From Atherinomorus stipes (lineage: Eukaryota; Chordata; Actinopteri; Atheriniformes; Atherinidae), in assembly GCA_023101725.1 (NCBI GenBank), contig JALJCO010007852.1:496001-560000 (forward strand): DNA of 64,000 nt, read 5' to 3'. The notes under the pieces were generated by a model. The model was not told where the DNA came from and made no database searches. It worked only from the letters and a program-made list of their open reading frames with translations. How positions within the stretch are numbered: the first letter of the stretch is position 1; each line of letters starts with the position of its first letter. The position numbers and the translations under genes were made by a program. Of this stretch, positions 1 to 12,270 are shown piece by piece.

Positions 1-352
1 TCAAAGTGCCATTTGGAGTGAAAAGGAATCAGATAAAAAACAAAATCTTGCTTTGACAGAAAAAAGCTTTTACACGACTGTATCTGTCTATTTATGTTTA
101 AGTCAAAATCTGAATAAACTAATAAATAAAACATTGAAAGCTGCTTTTCGTAAAGGCCTCCTTCCACTGCAAACCCGTTTAACTTGCTCCTTCTGAAATA
201 CGGAGGGTTTCCCCTTGTTTACTTACACATGCTGACTTGCTAGTGTTGCGTTCCCCCCAGTCGGCTGTGCTTTCTCATCAGAGAAATAATACGAAGAAAA
301 GAGCGAATCGGGAACAGCCTTGCACTTCTACGTAACATTGCAAATAGCGTAT

Positions 353-575
353 CCCACGTGGGGTTTCTATCTGTCCATTGGAAGGCAGGTAACCCTCCAC
401 TACACACTAGAAGTGAAGACAGCACGACTGTAGCTTCGGAGTTGAGAAGCTAATTAGCTAACTGTTTGTTAGCATGGCGGAACAAACTTGTTTGTCGGCT
501 CTATTTCCTGTCTGTAACGAAATAAGAGCGGAGGGCGGAGCTTCCTTCATACACAGATGGGAGGCAGCCAATCAG
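353..575 (+). promoter_or_regulatory. Promoter-like segment in the left arm (mirrored in the right arm)
   Basis: This part of the arm carries a palindromic E-box CCCACGTGGG (353-362), an inverted CCAAT box (377-381), a direct CCAAT box (568-572) and an ATG in good initiation context (474, AGCATGGCGG) that opens 89 codons. The right arm repeats the E-box (3279-3288) and the ATG (3167-3165, minus strand), but there the frame is closed early by a TGA. The motif density suggests a captured promoter and 5' leader; this is inference, and the ORF matches no family I know. Confidence 0.25.
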
Positions 576-1510
576 ACGGAAATTCATGAGAAGGACCCGG
601 AAAAGCCTGCCGTTGGACCACAAGCCTCTCTTCTAGGATACAAATACAGCTGGATACAAAGATACCAGAAGGTTTTTTTCAAACAGAAACAATGCAGAAT
701 GCATTCAATAATAATGGAGAACACAGAAATATTAATGAAATGACCATGGAAGTACAACGTTAATGTTTCTAACACCAAAAATTGTATGATAGAATAACAC
801 AAGCAACCAATGGCAAACATGGCCATGATGAGTGGCACTGAAATAATATCACTAGCAAAGGTTTCCATTAAGCCAAAAAGGAGATAATCTAAAAGCCACA
901 TTAACCAATCAGGCGGCTGACATTATAAATGACCTGTAGTTATGTAGTAGGCACTTCAATAATGCCTTTGTTCTTCAGTTTAGTCAATGACTTTCTTTCT
1001 TTTACAGGCAAACATGTAAAAAGTCCTGTTAACAACAATAGCATCAGCACAGCCTTGTTTATGTCTTATTTCACCATGTAAACAAAGAAGTTAGCAGCGT
1101 ACAGGCCACAGAGATGGTGGCTCCCAATCTGCCATTTTGCATGCTCGTTGGCCCATCCACGTGTTCACGCCACAGCCAGGTTATCTGAATATTTTCAAAT
1201 TTGAAGCGGTTTTCCTAAAATTTTCACTACCCCATTATTGTGTTAACATGTGGACTTAAGTCCCAAATACATAGAAGGTCTGTGATTGTCAAAGTGCCCT
1301 TTCACACTGACCGTAAATCAAATTTAACTTTGATAAAAAGATGAGTTTATTTATTGGTCACGACTTGAAGACTGTTAGTCTTTAAGGGTTAAATTAAATT
1401 AACTACGGGGTTTAATTAATATAAACGTTTGCATTAGCAATCAATGGATAGAAGATGTAATTGAACAGATAGACAAATATACTTTAAATGAACCCCTGTT
1501 TCCACTTATT

Positions 1511-1805
1511 GGTATGGTATGGTATGGTACTGTATGGTATGGTATAGAACTGTACGGTATATGGTATGGTATGGTATGGTATGGTATGGTATGGTATGGT
1601 ACTGTTTGGTGTGGTACGGTACATTACGGTATGGTATGGTACTGTATGTTACTGTACGGTATGGTATGGTATGGTATGGTATGGTATGGTATGGTATGGG
1701 TTCTGTATAGTATGGTATGGTATGGTACTGTATGTTACTGTGCGGTATGGTATGGTACTGTATGTTACTGTACTGTATGGTATGGTATGGTATGGTATGG
1801 TATGT
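1511..1805. repeat. GGTAT pentanucleotide satellite
   Basis: About 295 bp of imperfect GGTAT/GGTAC units with CTGTATGTTACTG variants recurring inside the array. Overlapping open frames rich in Val, Trp, Tyr, Gly and Met arise only because the 5-bp unit lacks stops; they are not genes. It lies in the loop of the surrounding inverted-repeat element. Confidence 0.95.
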
Positions 1806-2524
1806 TCACAATTTCACAGATTCACAGTTCACAATTGCAATTGTCACAGATTTTTGGAGAGCCACAGGATCCCCGGCCCGAGGTAATCCAAACCAAAGGG
1901 GGGGAGAAAAATAAAATATCGCTCAGCTCGATCTTGTGTACTATGCCTATATGCAAACACTGAATGTGCCAAAGGAAAGCTTAGACTCTCTTCTTTTATC
2001 AGAAAAAAAGCATTTGTTTCTAGCTTTTTCCATTCTTTAGCAATCTGCTGTAGAACATGGGTTTATTGCAACGAAAATGGCTGCTTTTGACCAAAAAGAT
2101 AAGAAAACAAGCTTTTAAAGCTGCAATGCGCTTCAAGTAGAAAAGTGTCTTTGTTGCCAATATTTTTTTACTTTAGTGACACCTCCATCATCTGAACAGC
2201 AGTTTACTTCTATGAAACAACAAATACAACACTAAGAAAAGAGTTTGGGTGGTAAAATAATTATAAACTAGCTAAATAAACCACAACAAGTTTGTTTCAC
2301 GACATAATATTTGACAGAAATGTCTCTTTCTATTCTTCCCTCCCTCCTTCAACTCAGCCAGTTCTGCTTAGATACGCAATACGCAAGCACTATATTTATA
2401 TATACTGTGGATTTTTTTTGTTGTTTTAAATTACAAAAGAAACAGAAGAACACAAACTGTTGGATGTCTGTTGCTTCTGTTCTTCGTGTCTGTGTCGCAT
2501 TCTTCTTTGTTATAGTTCAAGTAA

Positions 2525-2780
2525 GGCATCGCGCCGCTACGACGTAACACAGCAGACGTGTCTATTGCTAATCTGGCCGCACACCGCCTACAGGTAAAGG
2601 TAACACTCGGCACACACTGCATGCGGAAGCGCTCCGAAGCGCAGCGCACCGATTTTCTGGTCAACACCGCTCCTCTTTCTGTCCACATCGGACATGCACA
2701 GTCGTCAGCAGTCCTGCTGCTCTGCTGTACTTCTACAGCTGATAATTCCACAATAGCTACATCTCCTGCTCAGCTTTCAT
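2525..2780 (+). repeat. CpG-rich repeat, copy 1
   Basis: A GC- and CpG-rich block in AT-rich surroundings. Its plus-strand translation contains VTLGTHCMRKRSEAQ, which resembles LTLGTQCTRKRAEAQ read from the minus strand of the block at 3590-3830. The two are diverged inverted copies of one dispersed sequence. I do not recognise the family. The conserved reading may reflect former coding capacity or simply shared DNA. Confidence 0.6.
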
Positions 2781-3589
2781 AATATTTACAAGCAGAGGGT
2801 CGACATTTCTGTGTGTGTATCCTTCCACTTGCATTTTCAATTCAGATGAGGACATAATTGACATATAAATAGATTTCTTTAAAGTTGTACTTCCATGGTC
2901 ATTTCATTAATATTTCTGTGTTCTCCATTATTATTGAATGCATTCTGCATCGTTTCTGTTTAAAAAAAACCTTCTGGTTCCTTTGTATCCAGCTGTATTT
3001 GTATACTAGAAGAGAGGCTTGTGGTCCAACGGCAGCTTTTCCGGGTCCTTCTCATGAATTTCCGTCTGATTGGCTGCCTCCCATCAGTGTATGAAGGAAG
3101 CTCCGCCCTCCGCTCTTATTTCGTTACAGACAGGAAATAGAGCCGACAAACAAGTTTGTTCCGCCATGCTAACAAACAGTTAGCTAATTAGCTTCTCAAC
3201 TCCGAAACTACAGTTGTGCCGTCTTCCCTTCTAGTGTGTAGTGGAGGGTTACCTGCCTTCCAATGGACAGATAGAAACCCCACGTGGGATACGCTATTTG
3301 AAATGTGACGTAGAAGTGCAAGGCTGTTCCCGATTCGCTCTTCTCTTCGTATTGTTTCTCTGATGAGAAAGCACAGCCGACTGGAGGGAACGCAACGCTA
3401 GCAAGTCAGCATGTGTAAGTAAACAAGGGGAAACCCTCCGTATTTCAGAAGGAGCAAGTTAAACGGGTTTTCAGTGGAAGGAGGCCTTTAAAAGAGATCA
3501 GGTTTTAAAGCTTATCTGGGTGTTTTTACTTAGAAAATGGGTTTATTTTAATAAATTTGTCTCCTGTTTCTGCTTATTTTCCTGCCTGG

Positions 3590-3830
3590 CTTGACAAATT
3601 CGGCCACGGCTCACGCAGAAAATATAACAGAAGCCGAAATGATCGCCCAAGTCGAGCACTGATTTTGGCGCTGCGCGCCGCGGCACACCACACAGTGCCT
3701 GATGTTGCCGACACCGTCTGTTAACAAGGGCGCCGAATTGAAACTGCTGCGCTTCGGCACGCTTCCGCGTGCACTGTGTCCCTAGGGTAAGGTTGGCCGT
3801 GGAAATGCAACAGGGATCCAAAGCGTCCCA
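3590..3830 (-). repeat. CpG-rich repeat, copy 2 (inverted)
   Basis: Diverged reverse-orientation partner of the block at 2525-2780, sharing the reading TLGTQCTRKRAEAQ. It lies just outside the right arm of the long inverted-repeat element, whereas copy 1 lies inside the loop, so the two were probably not moved together. The minus-strand frame stays open for about 90 codons without a recognisable domain. Confidence 0.55.
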
Positions 3831-4431
3831 TATTGAGCCAGACCTGCTGGTGTAAACGGGGTTGTAACTTTATTTACTGACGGACAAGCACTTTAACTTT
3901 GTCATAATACAGAAAAAAAACCCAGACATATTTCATACTTTTTGTTTGACTTGTTCGATTCTTGTTCTCTCTAAAGAAAAACCAAGACTTGGATACACAC
4001 ATTGAAAATTATGTAGTGTGTTGTCATTGTTCTTTGCACTTGAGTCAATTGTACCCACAGATTTGCCATGATGTTCCACCAAGCAACAATATTTCATGCC
4101 AATGCATATAAAAAGCACACTTTGGGCATTCACTTTGAGGCTTTTGGCAAGAAATGTCTGCATAGTTAGAAAAACCTGCCAAATGGGTACTGTTTGGGGA
4201 CGTGGTTTCATCCTTCCCTGTGAAAATGCAACGACCTGATCTGGTCACAAGCAGGCTGACTCAGTGTGTGCCCATGCAGTAGTGAAGTAGAACTCTTATG
4301 TTTTATTCCCATATTGATGCTAAAATCTTGACTGAGTGCAGAATCAGTTTATGTCACATTTTATGTGATCCCAGGGTCAGTGCACTGATAAAATCTGAAT
4401 GTGATTGCAATTCACATTGGTTTATCTGTAA
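3831..4431. other. No gene seen
   Basis: AT-rich sequence. Two overlapping minus-strand frames of 67 and 92 codons are open (3933-4248) but show no domain, splice pattern or conserved motif that I recognise. Confidence 0.5.
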
Positions 4432-5030
4432 TAGTGGTAGGCGGATCGATACAAATATCGATACCAACGTTGGTATCGATACTGATCGATACTAGTGCTA
4501 TGATGTTGATACTTCAATACAAAGCTTAAAAAACTATCAAAATCTTCATAAATATGGAGAATAAAGTGGTTTTTGATGGAGTCGATTCACTGCAATGACA
4601 AGGCCCCCATATTCCCTAAATCAGCTTCTCTTACGTAATAAAGCCAAATTCAGACTTTTAAAATGGCTTCAGTGATGACTTTGTTTCACCTAATTATAAA
4701 GTTCTAAATGTAAGGCTTTAAACTATTACAGACTTCATAAATAAGGAGGGTATGTGGTTTTGGTCGTTTCGGTTCACCTTAGTGACAAGGTATACATGCC
4801 AAAAATCAGCTTCTCTCATGTAGATAATACCAAAAGTTGTATTCTTATGGTATTGATAATCATTTGGTTGTTCATGGAAAAACAGTATAAATTCCACAAA
4901 ATAATCTCTTTTCATAAATCTGTTAATTTCACAGCCCGATTAAAAAGTATTGGTATCAATATCGGTAATACTAGCCTTTAATTTACTTGGTATCAGATCA
5001 ATACCAAATCTTGCAGGATCCCACACCTTA
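4432..5030. mobile_element. hAT-like non-autonomous element
   Basis: The ends read TAGTGGTAGGCGGATCGATAC and, reverse-complemented, TAAGGTGTGGGATCCTGC; subterminal GATCGATACC/GGTATCGATAC motifs recur at both sides, as in fish hAT MITEs. The 599-bp interior is AT-rich with no transposase. Flanking octamers ATCTGTAA and GTTCTTAA do not match well, so the hAT assignment rests on end structure only. Confidence 0.55.
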
Positions 5031-7379
5031 GTTCTTAAGGTTATTGTAATTTGAAAATATTTTTATTGACTTTATGAAGAATTTTGTCTATTATTAAAAA
5101 CTCTTAAAATGTCAAAGCAAAAAATTTGAAAGAAAATAATATTTATTGTAGCTCTACAGTGAAGTTTTAGCAATCAACCTGAGCAAACCTTTAAAGACAA
5201 GAATGTGTTTCAGCTTTTGAATACCAACATTGACAATGTCTGTTCTTTTTTTAAGCAGAAGCAAAGAAACAGAAGACTGGAAATGTCACTTGACAAAGTA
5301 AACAGGGGCTTTGTGATTATTTTCAGTGTGTTTACTGAAAATAATCCCAACTCCTGACAGAAACATTCGAAACAACAGACTGTACCAAACTGATAAAGTC
5401 TCATCCAGAAGCAACCTTCCTGAACATGCAGTTATTATGACATAATTATATCTGAACAGGACTTTAGAACAGGGATGTCAAATCAACAGATTCCTTAGAC
5501 ACAATAATAAAAATGACTTAAAGTTCCAAATTTTGCTCAGTTTTTCGTCCAGCATTGGGTGAGGTGTATATTGTAAAGCTTGGCCTGCAAAAAGAAGAAA
5601 ACTTAATTAAGAATGAACAACTGTGTTTGTTCACTTCTTAACAGAGACACATAGTGAGCACAAAATGCACAAACAAAGCATGGCTATAAATAAAGTCAGT
5701 TTGCAGAGCCAAGGAGCAGTGGCATATGATTGGAGGGAACACGCACATGAGAAAGGTTACAAGCAGCCAGTGGCCCATTTGTCTTGTTTGGATACAAACT
5801 ACTTGATTCCCTAAATGAGTGGTGAGGAATCCTGTGACATCAGCACTTAATCACAGCCAGTTCACCATTATAAATCAGTTGAACTTCTGACACCTGAACT
5901 TTATTCTGTGCACACTGTAAAGGCCACAGGCTGAAGCTCATGCTATTAGCAGCAGGCTGATCCATTGCATGTGCATTCAGGTCACAAAGCAGGGCATGGG
6001 CTACATCGTGCATGCATCACCTGAGCTTTTTGAGTACGGAGACGATAATAACGCAAGAGGCAAAACACCAAAAAGGATAGGTGAATGTCATTTGTTTTAA
6101 ATTCATTTTATGTGAAAAGATTGAAAGCTGAGAGCATCCACCTACTGCTACATAATGAATCCTGTGCAGCAAACTCCACAGTTTTCCATCCATCTTCAAT
6201 TAAATAAGGCAACAATTTAGTATTTATTTGTACCAAATATGAAATTATGAAGTCTATTCAATAAAAAATAGAGATATGAAAAGTGACGAAATGAACTGTA
6301 TGCATGTATAAACTAAACTAAACATATCGTGTGATTTTGTCATTTTTACATGATTTTAGAAGTAAAAGTTTTGTCCTTTATGACCAGTGTTTTCCATATG
6401 CTGTCCCCTAATCACTATGGAGAAAATGAATTTATTCAATCAGGTATGATGGGAGTGAGTAAATATCTATAATGTTTTAGAAATAACCGTGTCTCTCTCA
6501 TAAATATATATCAGACAACATATACAGTATCTACTGTATACATCGGAGTGCCATATTTAGATAAATGCAGTAAATACTCCCACAAGTGATTTTACACATT
6601 AGTAACATTAACCTATTCTCACACACACAACCAGTATACAGTCATGCAGGCTGCACATATTAGTTTTTTTCCTTTGTCATACACACATTAATGTAGACAA
6701 ATGCATTAGAAGCAACGCAGGCTTCAGCTTTAAGCTCAAGAAAACTTTAAGTGTGCTCTGGAGTAGCTGAGCATAGAACGACCAACCTCAATCTTCTTTC
6801 TGAGTAAAAATATAAAAGGTTGGGTAATTGTATGATATAATCTTACCACAAAACGTTGTAGTTGTGTTTAGTTTTGTTGTACTTGCAGCCCAAGGACTCA
6901 GATAAAAGACAACAGTGCTTCTACTGGTCGGTCATGACTGGAGGAGCTAGAAAAGGTTCACAATGACAGTCTGAAACAAAAGGAAGGCAACGTCTTGATC
7001 GCTAATTTCATTCTCAAATCGCTTCATTCTAATCAAATTTGGGTCATCATGCTCTTGTCAAGCTTATTGTCTTTTGTATTGCAAAGGTCCATTGTGGATT
7101 ATCTATTTCAGATTTAGTGTTCCTTCAGTGTAAGATGTTTTTTTTTTTTTTTAACTGTAAGTTTACACATTTTTTAGATACATCTACCATCAGAGATCTA
7201 CCCTTTTTTTAAAAAAAAAAAAAAAACTATTTTATGCCTATTTTTCATGACTCTGGGCCTTTTCCATAAACAAATTCTAGAGTCAATAGAACGTTTCCAT
7301 TTTGCATTCCAGCCTATCATGAAGCTTAAAACTACTTTAATTACTTTCTCCCAACCAATCACAAACACAGACCCAGGCA
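5031..7379. other. AT-rich intergenic or intronic DNA
   Basis: About 2.3 kb without a supportable gene. It contains poly-T runs at 7138-7152 and 7204-7227 and a short palindromic stretch at 6520-6542. Open frames are under 75 codons and featureless. A conserved non-coding element cannot be excluded without alignment. Confidence 0.5.
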
Positions 7380-7484
7380 CGCTCAGTCACCGCCCCTGTC
7401 AAATGGCAACAGAGAGCACGTTTTGGCGGCGTTGCAGCAGAGGCACGGAGGAAATTGCCTGAAAAAAAAAGCACTGAATCCGTC

Positions 7485-7695
7485 ATGGCAAGCTGCTGTC
7501 AGCGCTACACCTTCAACATGCCAGAAATAATCTGGTCTCACATGGACATCAAAGTTTCTGAAGCTTCACCAGCAGCGGTAGCAGTTCAGCTGTCGTCTGC
7601 TCTGCACGTGCACGCAGGAGCGGCGACGGGGACAGAGGCAGCAGGTAAACTTCCAGAGCATCGACAAGCTCATGTGGAGTCCAGAGAGAGGAAAG
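7485..7695 (+). CDS. Candidate first coding exon, unrecognised protein
   Basis: A GC- and CpG-rich patch (about 7380-7700), unlike its neighbours, contains an ATG at 7485 followed by 70 open codons up to a GAAAG|GTAACT donor at 7695/7696. Upstream is CACCGCCCC, like a GC box. If spliced to 8358-8416 the frame stays open (see that entry). The predicted peptide starts MASCCQRYTF and is Ala-rich in the middle. No domain is recognised. It may equally be the exon of a non-coding RNA, or chance. Confidence 0.25.
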
Positions 7696-8357
7696 GTAAC
7701 TGCCATTAGGTTGGCTTAAGAGTTTTTAAGGTGAATATACATACAGTATATTACGGTAAATATATTAAGGTTGTAATTACACTGAAATTTTCAGAGGAGC
7801 CTTTATTAGAGGTCTGTACTGCCACTTCACAAGTCAGGTGCATGCACCTATTAATGCATGGTAGCGTGGTTCGAAATATGGTTACTGCCAAAAAACTTCT
7901 CTCACTATTATCTGTTATACTCATGCCATGAAATTTGGCTTTATCTGACCGAGGAAAGCAGATTTCCAGCATGATGTCTTGCTACAGTGGAGAATTAGAT
8001 CCACCAAAACTTACCTTTTCTTCCTTATTTATAAAGTGGGTCCAGATGGATCCTGGATGTTTATCACAGTTAAAGTAAACTCACTGGTACTCTAATATCA
8101 TTTAAATGCTGCCAAATTCTACTTATTTTTTTAAATTTTAGCTCATTTCTATACTTTTTCCTAACTTGCTGACTTTTAAATCTGTCTCTCCTACTCTGCC
8201 ACTGTGAACCTGCCTGTACCACTACTGTCGTCTGAGCATCTGTCCCCCTCCCTCTTTTACTTGATGGTGATCCTCACATGTGATTGGCTGCATACAGTAG
8301 TAAGGCCTGCCCCTGATTGCTGAGCAGCAATGCTAAACATTTGTCCATCTCCAACAG

Positions 8358-8416
8358 GAGCTGGATCTTCTTTGCTTCAAAGATGCATCACTGATTCATC
8401 ATTTGCTGATGTGGCT
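8358..8416 (+). CDS. Candidate second exon joined to 7485-7695
   Basis: Fifty-nine bases bounded by an acceptor after a pyrimidine-rich tract (CCATCTCCAACAG|G) and a strong donor (GCT|GTAAGT). Joined to the donor at 7695, the phase-1 junction gives GGA and the frame stays open for 19 further codons, ending in phase 0. Matching phase, acceptor and donor are suggestive together, but I found no convincing third exon. Confidence 0.22.
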
Positions 8417-9457
8417 GTAAGTTTTTGTTCATACCTGCAAATGTGAATTTTAACCTTCATTTGGAAGGTTGGAGAGTGAAGTCCTGCTGTCATCAATATA
8501 TACATGTCCATGGAGTTTTAAAACTCATTCAAGACACAGAAAAACTTATGTTTCTTATTTAAACTCACACAATTTCTGTTTGAAGTTTTAGAAGTGTGAA
8601 GAAACACTGTTCACTGAAGACTATCAGAGAAAGAGAGAAATTCCAAATAAACCACTCAAAGTTGCTCATAACATTTTTCATAAAAGCATGAGATAAACTG
8701 AAATCAATGTGAGTGCTTGTTTGTTTGAACAGGCCATGATAGGCCATGTTCTGGGTCTTTGTCTCATTTATGTTTAGGGCATCACACTACTTCTTTGATG
8801 CATCAATGACATGGCCAGTGAGTGTGTGTGCACTGCAGCAGGTTTTTGGGCTGAGTTGTAAAGCCTTGTCCACAGCTCGTACTGCCTTTATGTGGCCCAG
8901 ACAATAGGCAGACCTCCCAGCAATGCAGCTGGGCCTGGCCCTCCATCCAGCAGTACTCATCCATACACTATAAAACCACACTGTGGTCAGATTTACTCAT
9001 CTGTTTTACATGAAATCAGATCAACAACAATTGTCTAATCTGACCTCAAGATGATAATTACGTCAATATAAAAATGTCTTGTAGTTACTTAGGGATTTTA
9101 ATTTCTTGAAAACATACCAATACTTCTTGCGTTTGGTCCGAGCTACAACCACCGATGGCCAACAGTGAGGAGGAAATCTGGAAAAGCGCTAAAGAAATTG
9201 TAGTTCTTTCTTCATCCACTAGGGCCTGGCCGCTAAACACAGCAAATCCACATAGACTCCCATGTTAAAAAGGCCAACTTCACAGCAGAAATAAACATGT
9301 TTACAGCCTGGTTCAAAAATCTTTTTTAGGTTTAATAGGTCAAGTTTACCTTCATGTCAGCTGTGAGGGGGGTGGATTTTTTTTTATAACTTATCTGCTC
9401 AGATGAAATTACACATAATTAGAGGCGTGTCCTTTTGATTGACAGGCACCAGGCTTG
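8417..9457. other. No gene seen; fish-type repeat near 9200-9330
   Basis: AT-rich sequence. The segment with ATAGACTCCCATG followed by AAACATGTTTACAGCCTGG (9245-9320) resembles a dispersed fish repeat from memory, but no second copy occurs here to prove it. Confidence 0.35.
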
Positions 9458-9640
9458 CTACGATACTATACGATACGATACATTACGATATGATAAGATA
9501 CAATGCGATGCGATACGATACGATACGATATGATACATTACTATATGATAAGATACAATGCGATGCGATACGATACGATATGATACACTTTATTGTCTCT
9601 CTCGGCAAATCTGTCTTGGACTCCAAGCTGCACAAATAAA
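9458..9640 (-). mobile_element. 3' tail of a non-LTR retroelement with a GATAC array
   Basis: A (GATAC)n-type array (9458-9583), including an internal near-repeat of about 60 bp, abuts ACTTTATTGTCTCTCTCGG. Read on the minus strand this is the GACAATAAAGT-plus-short-repeat tail typical of fish LINE 3' ends. The body upstream is missing, as expected for a 5'-truncated copy. Confidence 0.5.
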
Positions 9641-10227
9641 AACTGCTAAGGCCTAATAACATAACTCATACATATTGCACATATCCTGAATACAAATTTT
9701 CATATTGTACACATCCAAATACATGTCTTGCCAGTCGTTGGATACCTGTTAGCTCCTTGTTTTCTCTCCATAAGGTCTTAGTCTGCAGCAGAGTAGTAAA
9801 ATTGTGGTCTTTAGCAGCTAACAGCGAGTCCAAACATGCCTTACCTTTAGCCCACTGGTTAGTTTGTTAGCTCCTGTTAGTTTGGAGTTAGCTGGATTAG
9901 CATTTAGCCCAGAGTACATTGGCTGTCAATCATTTGCATCGAGGCCACTCTTTAACCATTTCAGTATCCTTTAGAAGTAACGACACACACAACACAGCGA
10001 AGATGGCGACAGTCGGAAGCGCCCAACTGGCTTCACTTTCAGCTCTTCAGTTGTGACCGGATACTATTTCCATTTTTTTTTTCCAGTCTTTGGTTAGGTC
10101 TGTGATGACCATTATACACTTCATTTAATTTTTTATAGGGTTGCAATACTTTTAGAGTCCAAAACAAGCCAGTGTCGCTGTGTCAGTTGGATTTTTTTTC
10201 TTTTTCTTTCATTATACAATGAACCAC
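9641..10227. other. No gene seen
   Basis: Mixed sequence with TTAGCTCC/GTTAGTT repeats near 9745-9900 and an AAGATGGCGAC motif near 10000. No ORF of note. Confidence 0.4.
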
Positions 10228-10400
10228 TCTTCCATCCATTCATCTTTTGTCTATACCAACATATTCTAATGCAGGGTTGCAGAGTGGCTGAAACTTATCC
10301 TAGTGGCTATTAGGCAATATGCAGGGTTTATCCTCAACAGACTGCCAATAAGAAATCACTCTTATTTAGCAATACTAGACGGATCATTTTACTTAATAGA
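10228..10400 (-). mobile_element. SINE-family 3' body fragment, antisense
   Basis: Starts CCATCCATTCATC and continues with GGGTTGCAGAGTGGCTG and ATGCAGGGTTTATCCTC. In antisense this matches the body of the SINE at 32415-32813 (GTGACCCTGAA, GGGTGTACCCTGC). It is a diverged, 5'-truncated copy. Confidence 0.55.
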
Positions 10401-12270
10401 CCGAGCCGCTCAGGAGTTTGTAACTTGCCACTAACTTGTCTTCTTCCCTTCAAATGAACATTGAATAATGATCAATCAACAGACTTCAAAACAATAAAAT
10501 CCATTTTATTTTTTTTGCAAAAATATTTTTACAGTGCAGCCACCTCGACTCATGTACTTGGGAAAGTTCTCTGTGATTCAACTGTCACTCATGAGTGACC
10601 AAAAGCCTGGTGAAAGGCATTGTGCCAGCCGAGTGGTGAGCATTTCTGAGGCCCAGGCGGGCGGGGAAGAAAAGCTTTTGTTTGGGGCTTCCCACTCCAC
10701 CAGCCTGCTTTTGGGCTCTCTGGAAATGGGGCCACAGTAAACAAACAATACGTCCTGATGAATGGATAATGATGCACATGTTTACTGAATGAAAATTCTG
10801 TAGGACATTCACTCAATGAAAAGAAGATGCGCAGATAAAGAGGTGTTTCATTCTTTTATTTCATTTCAGTGTCAATTATCAGCAGACTTCGGTGAGAAGT
10901 TTAACTCATAGTCAATTATTTTGTCTTCCCTCATCAATTATACAATCCAAGTCAACACCTTTGACTCAGCTGACATAGTTAAAAACACAAATCCTCATTC
11001 TGACTGCAGTCACACCATATTTACTCAAAATGAAGTCAAATAATTATTCAGTCTTTCTAAATCCATTTTGATCTTACAGAAACAGCCTGACAGGACTGAC
11101 TAATTCCCAGTGCACTCAGTCCCATTTTATTGTCCATGCATGTTAGCAATAAAAGTTTTTCTATTTTATACTGAGGAATTAAAACATCAAGCAGAAACAG
11201 CAGATTGAGGCAGACTACAGAAGAAGTCTTTTGTCCCACAGACTGGGGAACCTGGCTTGCATTGTTCGGTGTGCTGCACGTTGGGAGACTCGGGGTTTAT
11301 GGTACACCGGAAGAGAGGCTTGGAACAATAGACTGCACACAAATCCCTCTCCTCACCTCAGAGGGGCCTCTGCCTTCCATTCCCAAGTTGGAGAAGCATC
11401 GGGCTCAGGGGGCAGCCTATCAAAGTCACTTGACTCAGGAGAGCTCCTTTCAGAGAGTAGGGGGCAATATCCTCTCTGGGACCATTAAACACAAGCACCA
11501 AGGAGGGTACTTGTTTTAAATCTGAAGGACTATGTCGGCTTGTTAAATTTCTCTTCCTCATGTTTTTCCTCGTGTAATCAACTAGGACATTTTAATGAAA
11601 AAACTCTTCTAACATGATATAAGAAAGAGTTTTACATCCTATTCCCAATATGCTTGCTGAAGCTCAAATGCTAGTTTTCCAACCCAGCTTCATGGCAGAT
11701 TCTCATGAAACATAAAGCCCTTTTCAGCATGCACTGTCTTTGATGGCAGTTTCTCTTGATGACATCAGAATTATAATTATCCTCACAAGAGTGTTGTGGT
11801 TGTAAAAAATCATACCAGTTATCAGATCGTCGCACATATCACACGTATAATTCATGGAATAAAATCAGACTGTACAAGAACAAAACAGAATTAGGCTATA
11901 AACACAACATCTACAACATTTTTCTACAAAAAAGGGACAACAGAAAAAACTGGTGGAAATTGATTTAAAAAAAAGAGATAAATGGTGCAGTATTAGATCC
12001 CACTGAAAATCAAAAGGCTCAATTTAAATAATCTGTAAATACCTGTTTTATTTGTTAAGACAGGCCATAAATCACGAAATCTCATTGAACAACTAATTTA
12101 TTTAAACTTTTCTTAGAATTTTTTAAAGAACTTCCAAACAAAACGGACATTTTCTGCATCAATAGCTGATTTTCTCTTTGTTTCTTAAAAATCCTTTCTT
12201 ACCAACGAGTGTTAGATATTTGCTTTCCAGATGAAGCTTGCAGATGCAGGCTTCAGGGCTTCCGTAAGCA
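10401..12270. other. No gene seen
   Basis: About 1.9 kb of AT-rich DNA. The region 11205-11520 is less AT-rich and open in two plus frames (104 and 85 codons), but without splice signals or a recognisable domain. Confidence 0.45.

Larger units (their letters stand above)
151..3490. mobile_element. Long inverted-repeat element, arms about 608 bp
   Basis: The left arm (151-758) and right arm (2884-3490) are reverse complements with only scattered differences, around a loop of about 2.1 kb. Outer ends read TAAAGGCCTCC and GGAGGCCTTTA, so a TA or TAAA/TTTA target is possible, but no longer flanking duplication is clear. The loop holds a GGTAT satellite and a CpG-rich block. No transposase is recognisable, so it would be non-autonomous. 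It could instead be a local inverted duplication; the matching short outer ends favour a transposon or foldback element. The inverted repeat itself is certain; the class is not. Confidence 0.8.

Noticed and set aside
584..901. 105-codon minus ORF with hydrophobic stretches
   Set aside because: Antisense to the arm of the long inverted repeat and continuing past the arm; the hydrophobicity comes from AT-rich composition.
1514..1963. Four overlapping ORFs of 63-149 codons rich in VWYGM
   Set aside because: They are translations of the GGTAT satellite, whose unit lacks stop codons in these frames.
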